A stretch of DNA of 64,000 bases from Sphagnum compactum (taxonomy: Eukaryota; Bryophyta; Sphagnopsida; Sphagnales): positions 21,448,875 through 21,512,874 of the forward strand of contig OZ234495.1 in NCBI GenBank assembly GCA_965153455.1, read 5' to 3'. The notes below the pieces were generated by a model, which saw only the letters and a list, made by a program, of their open reading frames with translations, made no database searches and was not told the origin of the DNA. Positions 35,190 through 47,984 of this stretch are shown one piece after another; position 1 is the stretch's first letter; each line of letters opens with the position of its first letter. Position numbers and translations under genes: made by a program.

Positions 35190-36480
35190 ATTTGTTTGGT
35201 AAATGGCAAAGGCATATATTGAATGGTTTTTAAAAGAACATTATAGGTGGTTTATGATATGAAAAATTTGGAAACTTGAATGCAAATGCTCAAAATATTT
35301 GATTTGTTTAGTAAATGACAAAGGCATATATTGAAATTAAAAAATAAAATTATGGGTGGTTTGTGATGCAACAAATTTGAAAAGTTAAATGTAAAAGTTC
35401 AAAATATTTGATTTGTTTGGAAAATGGCAAATGAAAATCTTGGATGGTTTTTTAAAAAACCTTTAGGGTTTGAGATGTTTGCGATGTGGCATATTTGAAA
35501 AGTTGAATGCAAAATGTTAATAAAATGAAATTCATGGTTTTGGGTTTTGTTATTTTATAAGTTGAAATCAATGAGTGTGCACACAATGATGACATTTTCC
35601 TATGCTTAAAGTTCATGACTTTTTTTCACTTTATAGAATGCTACAAAGAGTGGGCCCCTACTTGTCATATGTTTATTAGTAATTAATTTGTTGGTTACAT
35701 AAAGTCTTAACAACGTGGAGTCTAGATTAATTTTCAAAACCTCTCCTCTTCATTGCTATTAATATGTAATGGTTTCAAGATGTTACCACACTCGTATGTG
35801 TTTATTTTGTTATGACCCCCTTCTGTGCATTTCCCATAGTGTCAACTTGGCATTCTATTTCATAATACATGATGATTAATACTGAATAGCGAAATTGGTA
35901 GTAGCCACTTGATGATGAGAACATTACAACACTTTACCGCTTAATTTTTTTTTTTTTGTCTTTGAGTGGATTGTGAAATGGCAATTCTAAAAATTTGAAT
36001 GTAGAATTCTCAAAATCTTTGATTTGTTTAATAAATGATAGACACAAATTTTGAATGATTTCTATTAAGTTTTTGTGAATGGTTTGTGATGTGGTAGATT
36101 TGGAAATTTGAATGTACAGTGCATATTTTTTTGGGATGTTTTGGTCCATGGTATAGGCAAAATTGAAATCATTTTAATTCAACTAATATGAGTTGTTTGT
36201 GATTTGCGATGTGACAAATTTGGACATTGTAATGTAAAGTCAATCGGTTCTTTGAATTGCGTTCTCCATGGCACATTTAGAACTTGAAACCATTTAATTA
36301 ATTTATTTTGGATTATGATGTGGCAACTATATAACTTGTAATGTAAAGTGGGTTAGTTGTTTAAATAATCAGTAGAGGCCATGGCAAAAGGCCCATAAAA
36401 AGTTGGATACATTTGTGAATTTGGTTTGATTTGTTTATGATATGGTAGAATGTAGGAATTTGAATGCAAAACTACCATCA
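35190..36480 (+). repeat. Degenerate tandem repeat, unit about 110 bp
   Basis: The phrase (T)GATTTGTTT-GTAAATG-CA--GGCATATATTGAA, followed by GGTTTGTGATGTGG-A-ATTTG and GAATGCAAA-G-TCAAAAT, recurs at about 35190, 35301 and 35410 and again, more diverged, from 36000 to 36470. The array crosses the left border of the duplicated segment at 35559, so the tandem array predates or is independent of that duplication. Confidence 0.55.
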
Positions 36481-37821
36481 TGCTTGAATTATTTGTTTTA
36501 TGGAAAATGTAAAAATTGTAATGTTTTTGTTGATTTTTTTCAAGATCTTTGCTCAAGGGTAGAAGCAAATGTTCAAGATGTTTTTATATTTTTTATTATG
36601 TTTTTTTGGTTTGTCATGATGTATATTTTTATTGGTAAGCTATTTGTGACATTCACTTGCTAATGGGGTTTGCATGTGTGTTGCCATTAGTGGAGACCAT
36701 GCAATTTCTCCTGAAATTTGCTAAGAAGAGTGATACTTTCATTTGCAAGTTCATAGTCACAATGAAGGTCTACCAAGGTCAATTGTATACATTGTATTGT
36801 GACACCACCTTTTCCTTCCAAGGTGACGAATTCATGTCTTTTCATGGGTTGTTACAATAGGACCATCAATAAATCCATAGGATGTGACTGATTGACTACA
36901 ACACAAATTCCACTCAACATCTTGCATTTTTTTTAAATGGTGAAGAAACATGGGTTCATTGCGGTGCAATTTACCTTAAAACAAGTACGATATGCTTCTT
37001 GTCACAGAAGCATCATTTGCACTCATCATGGAGTTAATGAAAGTTGAATGTAAACGTAAGTTCCTAACCCCCTTAGAACTATATCATTTGTATTGTTTAC
37101 AAATAAAATATTATGTTCATATGTTTGTGCTTGGATTATGACAAATCTCCTTACATGGTTTGAATGAATTTGTTTTGTGTTGTTCTTTATTATGATGTGA
37201 CATATTTTCCCTTGTTTTCATTTTTTTTTAATCAGATTTTCTTCAAGTTATTATATCAAATGTTGTTATGTTTGTAGAATGGCAAAAATAATGAACTTAA
37301 ATTTAAATTGCAAATGCACAATGTTTTATGGTGCATGGTAAGCTTATTCCTTTGCATTTGTTTTTTGATGTATATCATTGGATGCTTGTGTAATGTATTG
37401 TATGACAAAGGCTATAGAAAAACTTATCATGTTCCATTTTCGGAACAAGTAGTGTTAAATGCCGTTCAAGGATTGTTTATCCCTAATATTGGTTACAAGC
37501 ACATGCAAATTTTACCTTTCCTCAACATTTAAATCTTGAAAGGTTTCTATTGCACCCCACATCCATGTGAACAAGTTAAAAAAAGCAAATATGCTCTTAT
37601 GGTTCCTACCATTCTTGTTGAGGTGGGATTTACGTGTTTAACAAGGTCTTTTTAAGTTGACAATGAACAGACAAAGATTATTATAAAAAAAAAACTCTAA
37701 AAGAAACCAAAATCCTTCAAGATATTATAACTTTATAACTAATCTCAAGTTTCAACACAAGCTAAATATTATCTTTCAAAGATCCTCATATAAAAATAGA
37801 CATATTACCTAGGGGCCAAAA
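35559..37821 (+). repeat. 2.26-kb duplicated segment, copy 1
   Basis: Nearly identical to 57531-60770 in the same orientation. It begins AAGTTGAAATCAATGAG and fades out after GACATATTA...GGCCAAAAT. By eye there are about four mismatches in the first 135 bases. It contains no convincing gene; open frames such as 36442-36860 are short and shifted in the other copy. This copy lacks the Helitron found in copy 2 and so preserves the empty site at about 37393. Confidence 0.9.
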
Positions 37822-40800
37822 TCCCTTAAGCTACTATACTCTATAATGAATCTAAACACAATATCCTTGCCTTCGTATCTACTAAAGAAGGTAGTCTATT
37901 TGAAGCACATTTGTTGGAGTAGATGAAGGAAGAATTTGGAGATTAATTAGATGACTATGTTAGATTAGAGAATCCAATAAACTTTGATTTGTATATGGAT
38001 TTGCATTTATGTTATAAATGTAAGCTACAAATTTGGTAGGATAGATGGCATGTTGTTTAATGTGTTTTGTTAGATTTTGTTGTATTTGGGTTATTGTTCC
38101 AATGTGCTTTGCATTTTTCACCCATAAACTATAAACCATAAACTTGTTTAAGCCTTAAAATATGATGATTTTGTGTGAATGCCAATTAAATCTATTATTA
38201 TTGTTTATTTGGGAAAGCTTGAATTTGCCTTTAGTAAAGTTGTTGAAATGCCATATATTTATTATTTTTATATCGGGCTGCTTTTTGGGCTTTTTGTGTA
38301 TTTGTATGGGGGTTTATAGAGAGGGGTTCCAATGTGTTGTTAGAATTTCAAAGTGGAGGATGTGGGGTCAACATATTGATGAGCATGGTGATTATATTTT
38401 AAACACAAAGTGTTGCAACCATAGTTTTAAATTCATGACTAAGGTTAAGCCATGAAAAAGGGGAGTGAGTTAGGAAAATGTCTCAAAATTCAAGCACACT
38501 CCCATAAATATGGGAGATCAAATTTCAACATTCCAAAATAATTTTTCCACTTCGGAAGTTGAAGTTTCACAAAGTTTCAAATCTTTGGGACAAAAATGTA
38601 GGTAGTATATATCAGCCAATAAATTGTAACATAATTGGTCTTCATTTAATGAAGGTTTATTTTCAAGTTTTGGCACATGCAGCTTTGGTTTTAGGAACTC
38701 TAGTTAGCGATGTGAGGGGCAGGGTTTTTTTAATGGATTTTCTGATGTAGGCAAAGTGATAATCATCCAGAAAATAATTTAACCAAATTTGGCTACATAC
38801 TAGGTATGAAAGTAGGAAAAAAAACAGAATCCTTCTATATTCTTGATTACCTGCTGGAACTTATCATAAAAATCTGGCAACTTGAATTTTATTTTATTTT
38901 AGAAAATCTGGCGAATTTGGGTCATTTTTTCATGAAACATTCTTTGTATAGGTCAGAATCATATTTTTCAGGTCTAAATTTGGTGAAAATTCGCCTGTAA
39001 AAGAAACACTGGTGAGGGGTTCAATATGAAGATTTAACAACCCTGAGTCATGTTTCATAGTATGGCCTAGTGACAACATTGGGCTACCCTAGGACAATTG
39101 TTTAAAAACTCATAACTAATTTTTAAAAATCCAAAAAAAGTGATTCCACTTGGATGTAGTTCTGAAGCAACTTGCCTTTGAAGAGAAAATAAGTGCTCCA
39201 TAAAACTAGACCCTGTTCAAGTCACAAAGCTTATCTACAGGGTTTTCCTCTTTATTTGAATGGTTTGTGGTGATCTTACATTGTCCAATACACAATCCCT
39301 CCATCGTCCTCTTAGTAGTAACCCACAGCACACTGTCCTCGGCCACTCTCAGAAGGAACAAAAATGTTAAAGGAAGTGAAAGCACGGCTGGTGAATACAA
39401 AAAAGTGAACTCAAGGAAAATAGTCCCCCTACAAATTTAGGTTGTGGGATTTACAATGTTTTTGTGTATTAGGGTGACCCCATCTCTCACAAACAATTTG
39501 GAATGTCTTGGGAATATGTTTTAGAACTTCAAACATGCCAATGCCATTTGGAAATGATGAACAAGGTCACCTATGTATGTCATGTGCGGGTATAGTTGGA
39601 GATGAATCAAAGGTAGCTTATTGAATAGCCAATTGGGTGAAACCCTGAACCTGCTTGTTCATTCACCTTGATTTGATAGAAATTTGTTGATCATTGATTG
39701 TTATTGCTCTCACGGTGAATATGTTTCTAATACATTTTGTGTTTGTTTGGAACAAATTTGGAGACATGGATGGGAATCATGTACAAACAAAGTGGGAGCC
39801 TTTTTTTGAGAGACTAGGCCAGTGAGTGAACACTTAAGAAATCAAAGAGGTCGAATCCTCACACATTGTTACTCTGATTCTGAAGCTCAAAGAAAATTTG
39901 TAGCCCTCCATCAAGGGCTTCCAGTGCTGCAAAAATTGCTCAAATTGATAAAAGAATGGGGGAAGATAAAAGGTGTTTGGTTTAAAGGGTTCAGTGTTTG
40001 GTGATGGGTGAATTAAAACAGATTAAGAGTTCGAGCTTTAAATCTTCAATTGTTGTATCTCTGCCTCTGGAAAGCAAAAAAGTATTGTAAAGGCCTCTTG
40101 TCAGGTTTTAAATCACTCAAAACAGACTAACAATTAAGAAAATATGAGGCTGGAACTAAAGATGGGTCTAGAGCTCAATTCTTGGACATGAAATAGTTCA
40201 TATATAGTGAGTAAAAATTGGTTTATATCCCATAAAATTCCTGGTGTCATTTCTTAGTGTAATTGGAGGGCACCCTACATGATAGAACACATTGCATGGT
40301 ATGTAATTCATGAGATTTACTGCCTCTGGGCCATTTTTGGCAAAAGGGTAGGGGTCCACTGACACTTCCAAGTTGTGTGTGGGCCTTTACCAAGGTCTAT
40401 CACATTAAAAATAGCGTGCAAGTTATTTTTTCACCCACCTACTATCTGAATGGTGTAGAGTGACACCTCTCATGTTTATAACACCTCTTCCCATGTCTAC
40501 CTACTATGCTACATGCGTTAGCCTTTTCTTTTTTAAGTAAGGCATTGTAATAAATGATGGCTTCTGTTTTAAGCAGGACAATGGGGGATTCTGAAAAGGT
40601 GTTGACAAATTGTCACTTGTAGACATAAAAAAAAGTATTTAAAAACAATTTCATTAAGAAGATGACATAAAAGACTTCTTCCCCAATTAATAAGAAAAAT
40701 GTTAAATCACCAGTGTTCTTAGCCCTAAACTACCAAACCATGAGGAAAACCTACAATGACCGCCTAAAAAATAGGAAGAGTTTTAGAAAATATTTGGGGG

Positions 40801-42249
40801 CCATTAGTTCCTTGAACTTTCACCCCTGAACTCTACTCACAATGTAAAGCTGGAAAAATGTAAATGAAAAGAAACAATCCATAAGGGGCAGACGCGCCTA
40901 AAAAGTCACCCACTCCCATTCCCCTCTTGTTCAAGCATGTCACACACTCCCATGGCTGTCCTAGGTCAATGATGCTTATGGGCTATCAAAAGGTGTGCGC
41001 CAGTGTTTGGCAGATCTTGCCTTTTATGAAGAGTCTCCGGTTAGGGTTCTTAAATTGTTTTTAGAATGGATTCAGTTCCACAAAAGAACAGAACCCGGGG
41101 TGTGGTTCTGCCAAATATTGATACAATGTGGCCTACTTGCTGGGTTGTTCATCTGGTGTCCGAAATCTCTTTATCTCTTCAGTTTGCTGACTCTTCTGCC
41201 CACTAGATAGTACTTAGGACATTTTGTGCCCAAAATGTCCTTTTTATGTCAATGGTGACCAGACCCATGCTGAAAAGTCCATTAACATCTGTGGTGGATG
41301 ATTATGTTACTTTTTCTGTTCTCACTTTTCTGTTCGTGTCAAAAAGCATAGTACCATACCACCAGTCAGATTCAGCATAAATTATTTAAAATCGAAAGTG
41401 CTTAAAAATACCTGAAAATACACTAATTTTTCTAGATTAAGAAATTTGAAAAATTAGGTTTATTTGTTTCAAAGGAAAATAAATCCTTGAACTCTCATGG
41501 CATATTCTATGAAGAGATAGGATAGAAAACATGCAAGTGAGCTACATGGTTCAAGAATTTCACATAAATATGGAAAATTGGAGGATTGAATGGACAAAAA
41601 TCAATGCAAGTAGTACCAGAGCTTGACATGTGGGCAGAGCTTGTATGCCAAGGAACTAAGTGCCAAAGAATTGATGGGGTAATCTGCCAAAAAGTTTGGA
41701 AACTAAAAATGGGGTGTGGAGTGTGGACTTCCTTGGGGCCCTAAAATATAATTATTTTGGCGGTTGACTCTCCAATTTGACTTATGCCTACAGTAGGCTG
41801 GGCAATGGGTACTGCCACGTCACTTGGATTACAGTTAATAGTCCTCTGGACTAGAATACTTCGATTTCTTATTCTTGCATGCTAATTTCTCTTTCAAACT
41901 AGAAGATTACATATTAAAAAATAATCCCATGTTTTGTTTTCATGTTCCCATGATGTTCTCACAATGTTCACATGACATTCCCATGCTGTGCCCACAATGT
42001 TCACTTTGACATTCCTCTCTTGTTCTCATAACTATTTCATTGTGTGTCATAATGATTCACCAAAGGTGTTAATGTAATGGGCTCATGGCTGCCTATTGGG
42101 CTGGATGGTCTGCATGTGAAAAGGGGTGGCATACCTAGCATAATGGGCAGTCGCTTGCCCATTGCCTAGTACAATAGAACTTACATTTTTCCTATGGGAT
42201 TGGGTTTGTGACCCACTATTTTTTCAGTGTGGGGTGGGTCTTTGAATTT
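37822..42249. other. A/T-rich intergenic
   Basis: No gene supported. The segment 38813-38945 (ATATTCTTG-TACCTG, GGAACTTATC, TCTGGCAA, AATTTGGG-CATTTTTTC) matches 42718-42848 directly and marks a dispersed repeat. Around 41190-41260 AGGACATTTTGTGCCCAAAATGTCC forms a near-perfect short palindrome. Other open frames in this region are short and unconvincing. Confidence 0.45.
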
Positions 42250-42560
42250 TGTAATACCTGCCAGTTCCAGGAATTTTGGAAAATCAGAATGAAAGAACTG
42301 CCAGTTCCGGGGATTTCCAACTTTTCAAAAATCAAACAACCACTGGGTCTGGGTATTTGAAAACATTAGAATCAAAGAACTGCTGGTTTGAACTGCTGGT
42401 TTTGGGTATTTCAAAAAACTTCAAAGAACCACTGGGTTTCATGAAAGAATTGGCAAACCACCAGTGGTTTTCAAGGTGGTTATTTGCCTTTTTCAAAAAA
42501 TTGAGAACCATGACCATATATAATAACTGGGTATTTGATTTTTTGATAATCATGGTTATC
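42250..42560. repeat. AAAGAAC-rich repeat, inverted copy at 55660-55940
   Basis: Phrases such as GAACTGCCAGTTCC, GTATTTGAAAACATTAGAAT, CAAAGAACTGCTGGTTT and AAAGAACCACTGG recur here. The reverse complement of 55820-55870 reads GGTTCTTTGAAAACAACAG and AATCAAAGAACTGCCAGTTC, so the two regions are diverged inverted copies about 13 kb apart. Confidence 0.5.
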
Positions 42561-44039
42561 AACTTTGATACCTGGCCTGATACCCCCAGTGGGGGTGTGG
42601 TGCAATTTTTAATACCTGCCCCACTCTGGTTTTTTTAAAAACCAATTTTGTAATGTGGCCAAAAGTGGCAATTGTCCACAAAAAATTTTATCCAATTCTG
42701 GCTATAAACCAAATCTCAAGTTAAAAAATAGGATCCTCCTATATTCTTGGCTACCTAGTACCCATGGGAACTTATCTAAATTTTTTGGCAATTTGAAAAT
42801 GTATATTTCTATTTTCAACAAATTTGGGCCATTTTTTCCCATGATTCCTATTTTCCATGAATCATATCATGCAATTCCAACAACATTTTTTTATTGGTGA
42901 TATATAGCCAAATTGCACTACAGGTAAACGACTTGCAAAATTGTAGCAAGAAAATCTATGTGTTAATCTTGTTTATTTGCCACATTATAGTGCAAAACCT
43001 TATCACAATTGCCGAAATTGATGAAGTTTTTCACCATTGCCATTGCCTTTGGATTAAAGTTCATCACCATGTTTGCAACAAAAGAACCTCTAGATTTAAG
43101 GTTTTTTGTTTATTTCACACATTGCATCCCTTTGTTTACCAAATTGCAATTGCACCTACAATTGTTCATTCCCTCTACAATTGTTCATCACCTAATCTTC
43201 TCCAAAGTTCCACCATTTCATCATTCTTTTCTCTAATGTTTTAGATGCTATTGTTGGTTGTGTGAATCATGATTTTTAGGAATGGGAAGAGTGGGGAATA
43301 GTTGTAACTTATTAATGTTTAATGTTTGTTGTGCATTTCTTGAAGGCTTGAGTTCATGGGCATGATGGAACAACTTGTTGGTAAATTTTGAGTTGGCATA
43401 TTGGTGTAATTATGGAAGGTAAGTTCATCTTTCCATTGTTGAAATTTGTTTAAACTTCAAAATTGTTGCAAGTTTTTTTAATCTTCTTGTTAAATTGTTG
43501 ACAACTTTCTTGCATTTTTGTCTTTGATATTTTGTTTCTTCTTGTTGCTAGTTACTTATAACTTGTTTACAAGTTCTTGTGTTTGTAAGTGCTTGCTAGG
43601 TGCTTGTTGGTAGTTCCATTTCTTTTTTCATTACATTGTTACATTTTTGCTTTTGACATTAAAGAAAATTGAAGTTTGGGTGTAAGGCACCACTTGTAAG
43701 TTGTTGGGAATTAAGATTTAGAATGTCAAAGTCCACATAGAAAATGTTGGCATTGGAGAACAATTTTCGTTTTAACCAAAATGCTAATGATGCAAGTTTG
43801 ATTATTGTCCCATTTCACACATGCTCATAAGCCCACCTTTTTGTTTTCTCTTGATTGCAAGCTTGACATTGATTCCTTTTTGACCTCTAAGTGTAACAAC
43901 ATTATTGTGTAATTGGTTTGCCTTTGTGGTTTGCCAAACTACATGCCCTTGAAGTATGTGAAATCATAAACCTTCCTAAAAAGTTGAAGCCATTGAAAAA
44001 GAATTAAAAAAAAACTATGAACCATCACGAAAATGCTAA
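42561..44039. other. A/T-rich intergenic
   Basis: It contains the second copy (42718-42848) of the repeat seen at 38813. Open frames at 42894-43244 do not look like proteins. Nothing else recognised. Confidence 0.4.
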
Positions 44040-44390
44040 GATAATTGGGTAATCACCTTTCTTTGGATTGAAATGTTGCGAGGTAGCAATGGGGAGGTTC
44101 AACATGTGAAGTGCATGGTTTGTAATTTTGTTCAAAGGAGGGACATGATTTAGGGGGCTAAGCTTGATAGTTTGGATAAACATGTTGGGAAGAAAAAGTT
44201 GACCAAGAATTTTTTGTACATTAAAGTGAAGAAAGATGAGACATATGTGGATAAAAAATGTTGGCATTTGTAAAAGAATATTTTTTATTCAAGCAAAAGT
44301 CACACAACTATCATTAAACACATGCAAGGTGAGCTAAAGGTAAGAGGGTTAGGAAATGATAACAATTTGTAACAATTTTCCACCTCTTTT
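44040..44390 (+). pseudogene. BED-type zinc finger of a hAT-like transposase, decayed
   Basis: Plus-strand translation reads EVQHVKCMVCNFVQRRDMI, a stop, GAKLDSLDKHVGKKK, KKDETYVDKKCWHL, a stop and KHMQGELKVRGLGND. The pattern KC-VC-FV-RRD, KLDSL-KH-GKKK and a later K---H fits the N-terminal BED/C2H2-like finger of a plant hAT-derived transposase family. Downstream catalytic blocks were not recognised with confidence. Two nonsense codons are visible within 110 codons. Confidence 0.5.
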
Positions 44391-47300
44391 AGGAAGGGAG
44401 GCCGGTGTTGGAATATGAATGTTGGAAACTTCTTTTTAGGTTTTAAAGTGTTCCATTAATAACAATTTTTTTTTTGCTAGTTGGGGTATGTTAGATTTCA
44501 TGAATGCAAAAGTAAAAAATAAAATGAATGAGGTCTTAGTGTCACCGATTGGAAAACTACCAAAATAGATGATGCAAAATGAGGTCTAAGTTTAAATCCA
44601 AAACATGAAACAAAGGGACCAATACAAAAACATAAAGGATAAAACCCAAGAACATAAAGTGTGCAAGACCAAAGTACAATCATATATATATTGCAATGAA
44701 GTAAACAAATGTAAGCACAAAAAAACAAAACAAGAACTCCATTCATCATGTGAAACTGATGTCTATGACACTTGGTGAAATTTTGTAACCTTGCATTTAT
44801 TTGTGATGAGGAAAAGAAGCCATTGCTTTGAAACTATTGTCTTTTGATGTCAATGGTGTTTTTATTTTTTAGGTCACTTTATTTCTAAACCTTGTTTTTT
44901 CCCCATGTTTTGACATGTTTATTTCAATGTTTGTGCTATATAAGGATCTAGGAATGGCCTTACAAAAAAATACATGATAAATTTCTCTATGTGTGGAAAG
45001 TATCCATTGCATAAACCATTACACAAACTTGGTTCTACAAACCTTATCCCATTTGCCAAAATTTTCAAGGATTCAATATTTATGACAATATTTTCATTCC
45101 TTATTTTTCAAAACTCAAAACAACACATTGAGGTTAGAAAGTTGGTTGAATTCATGTTAACAAAGGGTAACAAGATATTTAGGAATATAAAAACACATTT
45201 GATTAAAATGTTGAATCCAACCAAAAAGATTTTATTTGAGTATAAGCCATTGTTGGTAAAAATGGCATAAATTAAATAAAGGTTAGCTTGGCTCAAATAA
45301 CTTTTTACCTATTCCATGACATATCGGTCATGATTGGGCTTGCATGTTTGTTGCTTTTGTTAAAAATTGTTCATTTGTTCATCAAGTTTTCACAAAAAAG
45401 AAATTTTTGTTTGTGATTGTGCGGCTACAATTAAATTACACCAAGGTCATGTTATATGGCCTTTAATTGCAATGGCCCAAACACATGGTGTGTTTCAAAT
45501 GCATTTAAAGATTTCAAGGACCTATTAGTTTACACACACAACACTATCACCTTGTTGTGGATTGCTTCAGAACTTGATTTGAATATTTCATGGGCCAAGT
45601 GCTTGGCTTTTCAATGTGTTAACCAAACATTTATGCTACTTATCCAAATTATGTGACTAGAAGACCTAGGCTTGTCATATAAAGACTTACATTGTTATCT
45701 TTCAAAAGGAAAAATAAATGTCCACATGTATATCCCTTGCCATTTAACACATTTTTTAGTCTTTGCTTTGTGTACAGTTTTGAAACCCAATATTTTTTTA
45801 TGTCTTATAATCTATTGTTGTTTTGTAGGCATTGTTGATGTTTTGACAAAAAAAACTATTTAATCAATTTCCTACCAACTACTTAATGGATACAGTGGGG
45901 ATTGTTTACCCTTAATATTGGATCCAACATTATGTTAATTTGAATTTCGATCAACATTTTTCATTCATTAAAAGTGTTAATGAATGATTTATGGATCCGT
46001 AATTATATACAGCTGTCAGATTTATAGTTACATGGTTGTTTGATTTTTGCATGACTTTATTGGTTACATTTTACTAGTTACCTTTATTGGTCATAACTTT
46101 TGAATTATATTCTTTTATACAAGGGTAGAAGACCATGTAATTTGTAATGAGTAATGTAGTTTTTTCTTGAGTTTTTTAGTTTCTTCCAATTTTTTTTAAA
46201 TTTGGAGATGCAAAATATGTGTTTGCTTGCATAGATTAAAATAATATGTGATCCAATGTTGTAGATCATAAAAGAATTGTATAATAATTGAAAAATTTGA
46301 AAGGAATTGTAGGTGTAAAATTCAACTTTTCCAAAAAGTCATTACTACTATGAGTGCAAGTTGGGTATTATAATGTTTCTCCCTATCTTGTCATTTTGAG
46401 ACCTTGACATGCAATGTAATGTTTTTAAATGTACTTGATTTTGTGGCAACCATGGAGCCTCTATCATGTGAATCCCTTTAGTCAATTTTCATGTACATTG
46501 TCATTTTCACTCATATTGAATAATTCTTTGCATGAGTTTTTTATGTTAATAGAACTTGTCGTTGTTTAGGTCCTAGGGAATGTTAAGGATGAAAGGACAT
46601 TCTCAACTTTATTTTTTATGGAATCATAGCTAAGAAAATAAGCTAAATGAATATCTCCCAACTATTGTGAACATGTTTTCACAACCTTTTTTCATTATGG
46701 TAAACTTCATGTATAATTTGTGTTTGACAAATGGAAGAAAGCCACAATTCAATATTTATAAGCTTAGTGTACTTTTCTCTTATTGGTTGTTTTGTTTGTT
46801 ATCAGATGGTTGTGTTTGCCACTCCCTTATCTTGATGAAGAAATCATTTAGCCATACACTTGGGTGTCCTAATTTCATTTCAGAGGTTAGGTGTGTCCTT
46901 TGCTTGTTGGAAGTTATGATGTTTGTTTGTTATTTGTTGTACTAATTGAAATTGTAATATTTTGTTGTTTATTGCATTAATTTCCATTTGTCTTTTTGCT
47001 TATTGGAAGGTATGTTACTTTCTTACTTCTCCGATTTTTCTTTCAGTTTTTTTCTTATGTTCAACCATTGTTTATAATGCATCATTCGTGAGCTTGTTGA
47101 TTTTTTTGTGCTTATCAATGTTCATTGGTATGTGTTTGCTTTGGGTGCTTAATACAATTCAATTTTTGCATTTGTTCTTGCAATTTTGCTTCTTGGAATT
47201 AATGTTACTTCCTTACAGTCTTTATTTTGTTCTTTTGATTTTCTTTTTGTGTTCAGCCACTATTTGTACAATTCAAATTTTTTGAACTAGTTCATTTTTT

Positions 47301-47984
47301 AGCTCTTATCAATGATCATTGGAATTTGGTAATTGTTCTTTGTTACTTGTTTTTATGGGTGCTGTTTTTTATTTTTTTGGTGGTGAATCAATTTTGCCAA
47401 TTCAACAATTTTTGTTGCCCATTTTTTTGGTTATGGTCATTCTTCTTTAAAATTTTTATTTTTTGTAGTCTTCTGTTTTTTAAACTCTTCAGGGCTTGAT
47501 TACTGACCACTCATGAGTGTTTAAAACCATTAAAGATTCTTGCTGTTTTTTCTTTCTTTGGGTTTGTGGTGTCGATTCATTATTACAAGTTGTCCTTTGT
47601 GAAATGATCACCTACTAAGGCCTTTAAAGATTTCTAAAAGCCAAAGGTGGCACTCATGTACATCACCAAAACATTATATAAAATATAAGCGGTGTTTTCA
47701 ATATTTGTATTCTCACTTTGTACATGTTGCCACCTATTTCTGTTGTAAAGTTTGATTTCCCACCAATTGGTAATGATTTTTTTTTTAATCAAACACAACC
47801 AGTTCTCACATATTCAAACATCAAATAGCCACAAATCGTAAACTTCAACATTTGTAATATCACCAAGTTTGCACTAAAACTGTGCTAATAAGAGCCACCC
47901 ACTCAATATTCCAAACACAAGAAAAGCTGAATATATTGTACATAGTAACTGCTGAGAACTGTCTAAGGATATTAAATTTCCCCA
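44391..47984. other. A/T-rich, probable transposon debris
   Basis: No intact gene. At about 45895-45940 GGATTGTTTACCCTTAATATTGG matches a phrase inside the 2.26-kb duplicated segment (GGATTGTTTATCCC at about 37470 and 60417), so this region contains a further diverged fragment of that repeat. From 46700 to 47500 the sequence is T-rich with long hydrophobic-looking but non-specific frames. Confidence 0.4.

Noticed and set aside
41190-41260. Short palindrome AGGACATTTTG/CAAAATGTCC as a terminator or regulatory hairpin
   Set aside because: No gene ends nearby and similar words occur by chance in A/T-rich repeats.
46667-47285. Hydrophobic plus-strand frames as membrane proteins
   Set aside because: The region is T-rich, so Phe/Leu-rich frames are expected by composition; there are no splice signals or conserved motifs.
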